From Flammeovirgaceae bacterium (lineage in GTDB: Bacteria; Bacteroidota; Bacteroidia; Cytophagales; Cyclobacteriaceae): a stretch of DNA of 64,000 nucleotides. Below are positions 59,601 to 64,000 of this stretch, piece by piece (positions within the stretch are counted from its first letter, which is position 1; every line of letters starts with the position of its first letter). The notes below the pieces were generated by a model. That model was not told the DNA's origin, did no database searches, and was given only the letters and a program-made list of their open reading frames with translations. The position numbers were made by a program, and so were the translations under genes. Location of the stretch: positions 2,146,501 to 2,210,500 of the forward strand of contig JACJYU010000001.1 in assembly GCA_020635915.1 (NCBI GenBank), read 5' to 3'.

Positions 59601-59897
59601 TCCATTTTGGAAGGGCCTGTTCATGACAGGGCCATCTACGATGCCACCCGCGTAAGGCTGCGTGAGGTTTCTTTGAGCTACAACATCCCGCAGTCCCTTA
59701 CATCCAAACTTTCCATTCGCAGTGCCAACATTTCATTGGTGGGGAACAACATGTGGTTCAAATCATTGAACTCGCCCAAATACACCCATGTGGATTTCGA
59801 CCGCACGGCTTTTGGAACAGGCAATGGCGCTGGGTTTGAATACCTGGGAGGCCCATCGGCAAGGAGATATGGAGTGAACCTGAGATTAACATTCTAA
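56682..59897 (+). CDS. SusC/RagA-family TonB-linked outer-membrane transporter (second copy)
   Basis: A 1071-residue paralogue of the SusC at 46844. Signal peptide MMKFLYVCFTFLFVSNVWAQ; CarboxypepD_reg-like domain (VSGKVTAQEDGSALPGVNVVLKG); TonB-box-like TEVVVTA; plug with NIRGISSVSGN and LWVVDGVPINT and closing SLGRNGVILVTTK; barrel ending YGVNLRLTF. The N-terminal 120 residues are strongly similar to the other copy; the barrel and loops diverge, so the two probably take different ligands. Start ATG 56682 aligns with the first gene's leader. SusD and a lipoprotein follow at 13 and 18 bp. Again no regulator or hydrolase is adjacent. Confidence 0.95.
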   Translation: MMKFLYVCFTFLFVSNVWAQERMVSGKVTAQEDGSALPGVNVVLKGTSTGVVTDFDGNYQLSVPATGGTLIFSFIGFATQEIAIGQRAVIDVQLGMDVQQLTEVVVTAQGIERERKALGYASTTISANDIADKPEPDLARALQGRTPGLQILNSSGIAGSGSKINIRGISSVSGNTQPLWVVDGVPINTGNNDSNKDYRDGQIGPNRFFDLDPNNVESISILRGLSATTLYGSLGRNGVILVTTKTGSQDKNVRKFEASVSQSLFVTEAILPEFQNKWGNGYDGDYGEFFSNWGSVFNGQSPVISGGGTPRHPYYEWRNVFPEFPEFAMASGYIPEAQPNNVSDMFRKGTSSNTSVSLGGSSEFGNLNFAYSHLDEDGFVEHNNVQRDNFSLGGNATLTDKFRISSTFNYVRSEFASPPTGAGGGNNSFGGPSIFANLYFTPRNLDITHWPYQHPVTGENVYYRNTNGITNPRWVLNNALQTSLTNRFFSNINFNYEVTDWLKLSYRLGLDTYGEKQTYQVQKGSVGYGSEAALIGTGLYRTIDVNNTILDHSVIANIQKDLNEDLELNGIVGLSARTDEFVQTGLESSQQVVFGLMEHRNFANSTSRDFRGNNLNTRNRRSWYGVYFDAGLGYKNYLYLNVTGRNDWSTTLEKENNSLFYPGVSASFIPTAAFPNFGTGVLDFLKVRAGYGTSANFPDPYNTRATLPITAAYQMDALGNVPVQGQNRRLANHNLKPELQTELEFGLEAQLLENLAKLDLSYYSRSAKDQILGRQLDPSTGYTETLINAGEISNKGVELGLTVTPVRGSVVWNLRGNYTRNVSKVVSLPEGSKEILISGSSSLGNFAIEGEPFNVIKGQKVQRNAAGQPLTDADNDYVITPDLYIIGDPNPDWLGSFITDVTWKGITFAFQVDYVQGGDMYSTSNAALIGRGVSKDLENFDPGLPLVLPGVKETDESVVNDGILTTAGVFYTQSILEGPVHDRAIYDATRVRLREVSLSYNIPQSLTSKLSIRSANISLVGNNMWFKSLNSPKYTHVDFDRTAFGTGNGAGFEYLGGPSARRYGVNLRLTF

Positions 59898-59910
59898 ACA
59901 GAAGTTGACT

Positions 59911-61584
59911 ATGAAAATCGGATATAAAATTTTAAGTATGGTGGCGGTCATGGCATTGGTCATGTCCTGCGACCTAAGCAAAGACCTGGACAACCCCAAC
60001 GAAGTAGGGGCAAGCGAGGCCAACCCGGATTTGCTGATGAACAAGATCCAAACCGACTTTGGCCTGTTCTTTAACAAAGTGGCCGGGGTAAGTGACCGAA
60101 ATGTAAGTGAACTGGTGAGGATGAAGGCCATGACAGGGGCCGACACCTACAACCGGGCCTATACCGCCCAGGGGCAAAACGAGGTTTGGCAAGATGCTTA
60201 TCAGAAAATCCTGATAAACATTGAAACCATGATTCCTTTGGCGGATGAAAGTGAACAAAACGTGCATTTGGGAATAGGCAAAATATTGAAAGCCTACGTT
60301 TACCTGACCGTGGTTGACTTGTACGGGGACGTTCCCTACAGTGAAGCCTTGAAAGGTGACGAAGGAATACTTAACCCCAAGGTAGATGGTGGGGCAAGTG
60401 TGTATACAGCATGTATTGCCCTATTGAACGAGGCAAAAGCCGACCTGGCCAATACGGCAGGCACAGGCATAGCCCGGGATATTTTCTATAATGGCAGCCG
60501 TGCCAAGTGGACAACCCTGGCCAATTCGTTGGAACTTAAAGCACAGCTCAACCTGGCCGCTGACGCCTCCAACACGGCCGCCAAGTCGGCTGTCCAGGCT
60601 TTGATTACGGCCAACGACCTGATTGATACCGATGCCGAGGAGTTTACCTACAAATATGGCACTTCCTCGATTCCGTCCATTTCCAGGAGCCCCGGCTACC
60701 AGGATCACTATGCCGTGACCAAGGGCTCTGGGGGCGGCTACCTTGGAAATTACTTCTTGTACCAAATGTACCGTGATCCAAACCTGAAGGTCCAGGACCC
60801 GCGCTGGAGGTATTACTTCTACCGCAAGGTGGGATCAAAAGCCCGTGCCCTTGCGGACGATAGTGAATCGGTGCCTTGCGCATTGACTGCCCCCCCGGAC
60901 CATTATACTGCTGAAGGCCAGCCTTTCTGCACTTTTGAACCAGGGTTTTACGGGCGTGACCATGGCAACGCGGATGGTAGCCCGGCCGATGCCCGTGCCA
61001 CCACTGCAGTAGGTGCGTATCCTTACGGTGGGCGTATTGACCTAAATGATGGCGACCCCAATTATGCGGACGCGACACAACAGGGGCAAGGCGGCAATGG
61101 TGCCGGTATCGAGCCTATTTACATGAGTTGGTTTACCGATTTCATGAAAGCAGAGGCGGTTGTCCGTTTGGGACTGCCCGGGGATGCCAAAGCACTTATG
61201 CTCAGCGGGGTTACAAAATCCATCAACAGGGTGCGAAGCTTCTCCAATTCAATAGGGCAAGCGTTGCCTGCCGGGTTGGAGCCTTCGCAGGTGACTTACC
61301 TCGCCACGTTGGGGGCATTCTTCGATACGGCAGCCGACCAACAGGATGTGATCCTGAAGGAATACTACAAGTCGCTGTGGGGCAACGGCCTGGAGGCCTA
61401 TAATTTGTACCGCAGGACTGGCTCGCCCAAGATGATGCAGCCTACTCGCTCGATAAACGGTGGCGATTTTGTTTATACAATGGTGTACCCGGCAAACTTT
61501 GTGAACCTGAACGGCTCTGTGGACCAGAAGCCGGATAACTCCACCCGGGTATTCTGGGACGTGAATGGTTTTGTATTGCGTTAA
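59911..61584 (+). CDS. SusD-like surface lipoprotein (second copy)
   Basis: A 557-residue lipoprotein (lipobox LVMSC, then DLSKDLDNPNEVG). The D-x-NPNE motif and helices around ILKAYVYLTVVDLYGDVPYSEALKG are those of the SusD-like_2 group. Near the C-terminus ILKEYYKSLWGNGLEAYNLYRRTGSPKM matches the conserved block in the first SusD. It should cap the SusC encoded 13 bp upstream and hold ligand at the surface. ATG 59911 fits the signal peptide; a TTG six bases upstream is less likely. Confidence 0.93.
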   Translation: MKIGYKILSMVAVMALVMSCDLSKDLDNPNEVGASEANPDLLMNKIQTDFGLFFNKVAGVSDRNVSELVRMKAMTGADTYNRAYTAQGQNEVWQDAYQKILINIETMIPLADESEQNVHLGIGKILKAYVYLTVVDLYGDVPYSEALKGDEGILNPKVDGGASVYTACIALLNEAKADLANTAGTGIARDIFYNGSRAKWTTLANSLELKAQLNLAADASNTAAKSAVQALITANDLIDTDAEEFTYKYGTSSIPSISRSPGYQDHYAVTKGSGGGYLGNYFLYQMYRDPNLKVQDPRWRYYFYRKVGSKARALADDSESVPCALTAPPDHYTAEGQPFCTFEPGFYGRDHGNADGSPADARATTAVGAYPYGGRIDLNDGDPNYADATQQGQGGNGAGIEPIYMSWFTDFMKAEAVVRLGLPGDAKALMLSGVTKSINRVRSFSNSIGQALPAGLEPSQVTYLATLGAFFDTAADQQDVILKEYYKSLWGNGLEAYNLYRRTGSPKMMQPTRSINGGDFVYTMVYPANFVNLNGSVDQKPDNSTRVFWDVNGFVLR

Positions 61585-61602
61585 CCAAAAAAAGAAAGAT
61601 CG

Positions 61603-63246
61603 ATGAAAAAACACATAAATAAATTGACATTCATACTGTTGCTGGGGGCAACCCTGGCCTGCGTGGATGAGTCGAAGGACCCGATTAAGTTTGAACAGAT
61701 TAAAAAGGGGATCCTGCTAGCCTTGCGCGGGGATGCACTGAACAACCTGAACAACACCGGATGTACCAATAGTTTTTATAAAAACAACATTATCGGTGAC
61801 GAGGTGTTCAGTTTTGATGCCGATTTCCTATCCGAGGACCAAAATGCGCTGGAGGAAGTACAAGTATATGCTTCCCTGCCAGGCGTGGAAAGGGTACAGA
61901 TAGCTACCGTGCCAGGAAGTGCTTTTACGTTTCCGTCAGGGTCAACGACCAAGAGGGGAAATGTATCGGTAAGCCTGGCCACAATAATGAATGCGTTGGG
62001 TTTAGATGCCGTATCGGCAGCAAACCTCAAGGCCCTGGACATCAAAATTTCCAGCGACATATTGTTGAAAGACGGGTCGAAGGTACTGGCATCTGCAGCC
62101 ACCAACAGCAGCTTGTTTGAGAGCGTTATTTTCCAACCCGCCATGAACCTGACCTATTGCGCCAACGATGTGGCGGATTTTGTGCCGGTGGCCACCACTA
62201 AAATGTTGGGGTCAAAGGGGACAGTAGTCCCACTAAAAAACGGGGCTAGCGATACGCTGCACATTAAATACGATCAGGCAGAGATGAAAACACCGCCAAG
62301 TGTTTCGTTTGCACCTGCGAGCGCAGGCACCGCTGGCCCGGTAACGGCCGTTCCTTATAAAGGGAAGAAAAACGAGTTCTATGTCATCTATACGGCAGGC
62401 AGCACTTATACCGGATCGGTAACGGCAACGATAAGTGGGGCAACGGCCATCGTGGCCGAGGTGGAGTTGACCCAGAATGATAAAACGCAGGCCATCAATG
62501 TAGACAATACCCCTCCTGTCCTCACAGCTGATGTGGGCAGTTTTATTATCGGAAGAGGGCAGTTTGTCACATTAAAGGTAAGCTATAATGAAAAGATGAG
62601 CACCAAGGCAGGCGATGCCGTGAAGGCAACCATCAGTGGGCAAGGGCTGGAAGCCATTGCCAATGCGCCTTTTACCGTTTCGGCAGATGGCTTGTCGGCC
62701 AGCCTCATCTACATTTTCAAATTGGCAGACCCGCTGGTGCCAGCCACGCACGGGGCGCTTACCGTTGCTTTTAGCGGTGGCGCGGATGCGGCAGGAAACC
62801 CTGCACCTGCACCTACGGGAAGCATTGTTGTGGACGTAAATGCCCCCCCTGCACCCACCCTTACGTTGGCCGGTGGTTACGACCTTGGCACGCAAATTAT
62901 GTGGAGCGCAAACGAAACCAGGGATAACACCCCGGGCACGGGCAATCCTGGTGGGGACCAGACGGGCAAGATTTACTTCGTAGCAATCACTGCGGGCGCC
63001 AATGCACCAACGGCTGTCAACATCGACCAGGATGGGGTGGCCACCTGGACGATGGCAACAGGTGTGGGCGCGAAGCAGACAGGGACAATTGTCATTAGCA
63101 ACCCCAATGGCAATTCTGCCAACCCTACCTTTACACCCTTTACCGCAAACGGTACTTTCGATATCTATGCAGTATTTCTGGGCAACACCGGCAACCAAAG
63201 TGCGATTACCGCGGCCCCACAGCTGGCGGGCGTGGTGATGAACTAG
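61603..63246 (+). CDS. Lipoprotein of unknown function with Ig-like/Big-type repeats
   Basis: A 547-residue predicted lipoprotein (lipobox ATLAC, then VDESKDP). The first 190 residues contain ISSDILLKDGSKVLASA and similar strands of unknown type. From about 220 on, there are beta-sandwich repeats (KTPPSVSFAPASAG, NVDNTPPVLTADVG, DVNAPPAPTLTLAGG) that resemble bacterial Ig-like domains. No catalytic residues are recognisable. It is 18 bp after susD, so probably the third gene of the operon. It shares no obvious sequence with the third lipoprotein of the first locus (51990), although position and export agree. A surface ligand-binding or adhesin role is inferred only. Confidence 0.75.
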   Translation: MKKHINKLTFILLLGATLACVDESKDPIKFEQIKKGILLALRGDALNNLNNTGCTNSFYKNNIIGDEVFSFDADFLSEDQNALEEVQVYASLPGVERVQIATVPGSAFTFPSGSTTKRGNVSVSLATIMNALGLDAVSAANLKALDIKISSDILLKDGSKVLASAATNSSLFESVIFQPAMNLTYCANDVADFVPVATTKMLGSKGTVVPLKNGASDTLHIKYDQAEMKTPPSVSFAPASAGTAGPVTAVPYKGKKNEFYVIYTAGSTYTGSVTATISGATAIVAEVELTQNDKTQAINVDNTPPVLTADVGSFIIGRGQFVTLKVSYNEKMSTKAGDAVKATISGQGLEAIANAPFTVSADGLSASLIYIFKLADPLVPATHGALTVAFSGGADAAGNPAPAPTGSIVVDVNAPPAPTLTLAGGYDLGTQIMWSANETRDNTPGTGNPGGDQTGKIYFVAITAGANAPTAVNIDQDGVATWTMATGVGAKQTGTIVISNPNGNSANPTFTPFTANGTFDIYAVFLGNTGNQSAITAAPQLAGVVMN

Positions 63247-63270
63247 GCCTGGGGCTGCCTTAAACAGTGA

Positions 63271-63307
63271 AAAAAAAAAGACTGTCTATACGGGCAGTCT
63301 TTTTTTT
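63271..63307 (+). terminator. Bidirectional terminator between the second susCD locus and accD
   Basis: An A-rich run with GACTGTC (from 63280) pairs with GGCAGTC and a T run (63294-63307), one T-G wobble, loop of about 6 nt. Both flanks are A/T tracts, so it suits both converging transcripts. Confidence 0.85.
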
Positions 63308-63333
63308 ATGGCAATGGATGAGTGGGGAAACGG

Positions 63334-64000
63334 TCAGGCAAGCATCCTGAGCAAAGTGGAAAGCCTGTTCTTGAGGTTCCTCCTGTCGATGATAAAATCC
63401 AGGAAGCCGTGGTCAAGTACGAACTCGGCACTTTGAAAACCTTTTGGAAGGTCTTTGCCAATGGTTTCACGGATTACGCGGGGGCCGGCAAACCCTATTA
63501 GGGATTTGGGCTCGGCAATATTAAAATCCCCCAGCATGGCATAAGAAGCCGTTACCCCCCCGGTAGTGGGATCGGTAAGGAGGGAGATGTAGGGTATCTT
63601 GGCCTGGTCTAGCAGTGCCAGCTTTGCCGAGGTTTTTGCCATTTGCATCAGCGAAAGCCCCGCTTCCATCATGCGCGCGCCCCCTGACCTGGAAATCATG
63701 AGAAAGGGGGTTTTGGTTTTGAGGGCGTGGTCTATTGCCCTGGAAATTTTTTCCCCTACAACGGAACCCATTGACCCTCCGATAAAGCTAAAATCCATAC
63801 AGGCGATGACAATATCCAGGCCGTCCATTTTCCCGTACGCACTTCGCACGGCATCTTTCAGGTTAGCCTTGGCCTGCGACTCCTTGATGCGCTTGGGGTA
63901 AGGTTTGGAGTCAACAAAATTTAGTGGATCTGCAGACTCCATGTCCGCGTCAAGTTCGGTAAAGGCGTTGTTGTCAAACAAAATATCAAAATACTCCTTC
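63334..64000 (-). CDS. accD: Acetyl-CoA carboxylase carboxyltransferase subunit beta, C-terminal part
   Basis: The frame runs off the window end. The first visible residues, KEYFDILFDNNAFTELD, match a stretch inside AccD, so the true start and the zinc-ribbon N-terminus lie beyond 64000. The visible 220 or so residues hold the carboxyltransferase core: FIGGSMGSVVGEKI, SGGARMMEAGLSLMQMAKTSA, TDPTTGGVTASYAMLGD and GFAGPRVIRETIG. It transfers carboxyl from biotin carrier protein to acetyl-CoA, the committed step of fatty acid synthesis, with AccA. It is convergent with the second susCD locus. TTG 63981 is internal. Confidence 0.96.
   Translation of the reverse strand, partial: KEYFDILFDNNAFTELDADMESADPLNFVDSKPYPKRIKESQAKANLKDAVRSAYGKMDGLDIVIACMDFSFIGGSMGSVVGEKISRAIDHALKTKTPFLMISRSGGARMMEAGLSLMQMAKTSAKLALLDQAKIPYISLLTDPTTGGVTASYAMLGDFNIAEPKSLIGFAGPRVIRETIGKDLPKGFQSAEFVLDHGFLDFIIDRRNLKNRLSTLLRMLA

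Noticed and set aside
46844..63246. Type IX secretion C-terminal sorting signals on the exported proteins
   Set aside because: I looked at the C-termini of the SusD-like and other lipoproteins and the S9 peptidase; none has the final beta-domain with the usual KxxK-type ending.

Overview
The window is 64 kb of a bacterial chromosome from the Bacteroidota, most probably the order Cytophagales. The case rests on two SusC/SusD outer-membrane gene pairs, many signal peptides and lipoproteins, BatD, type-II-like IleRS next to lspA, and promoters that fit the Bacteroidetes -33/-7 pattern (TTTG, about 19 bp, TAnnTTTG), best seen upstream of rplU. G+C is close to half by eye, as in Chryseolinea-like Cytophagales; the family assignment is inference. 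No tRNA, rRNA, CRISPR array, insertion sequence or prophage was found.

Layout. 1-7.1 kb: two pirin-family cupins (the first cut by the window edge), an outer-membrane barrel protein, an exported glycerophosphodiesterase, a DUF4143 ATPase with an inverted repeat before its start, an adenosine-kinase-like PfkB kinase and a dGTPase. 7.2-17.4 kb: a plus-strand run of RND/MMPL transporter, ileS, lspA, a free-methionine-sulfoxide reductase, a membrane-anchored MutS-family ATPase and a Tat-exported aminotransferase. 17.4-22.7 kb: a minus-strand lipid and membrane block (desaturase, psd, gdh, cdsA, CPBP protease). 22.7-31 kb: dusB, an EamA permease, an S9 peptidase lipoprotein, an SRPBCC / YCII / ECF42-like sigma group, an Nfu protein, then two convergent, overlapping dicarboxylate/amino-acid symporters reaching 32.4 kb. 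32.5-38 kb: mostly minus strand, DUF1801, aroC, batD, a short conserved-looking protein on plus, queG and ruvB. 38.1-46.4 kb: apbE, a ZIP-like transporter and acs on plus, nrdB-nrdA on minus, then rplU-rpmA.

46.8-63.2 kb is the accessory-looking part. Two susC-susD-lipoprotein triplets, all on plus, bracket a tight three-gene operon: an arylsulfotransferase-like surface lipoprotein, a ChrA-family anion transporter and a PAPS-type sulfotransferase. This operon is bounded by a strong terminator upstream and 327 bp of structured non-coding DNA downstream, and it looks more A+T rich than its surroundings. It is my best candidate for an undescribed system: cytosolic sulfation, anion transport and a cell-surface sulfate-transfer protein in one transcript. 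The window ends inside accD on the minus strand.

Other points of note: IleRS carries GIHH where HIGH is expected, a change I recall being linked with strong mupirocin resistance in type-II IleRS; the DUF4143 ATPase has an 11-bp perfect inverted repeat plus a third half-site before its start; ruvB and the sigma factor may have leaderless mRNAs. Functions are read from motifs and remembered family features; no database search was possible.
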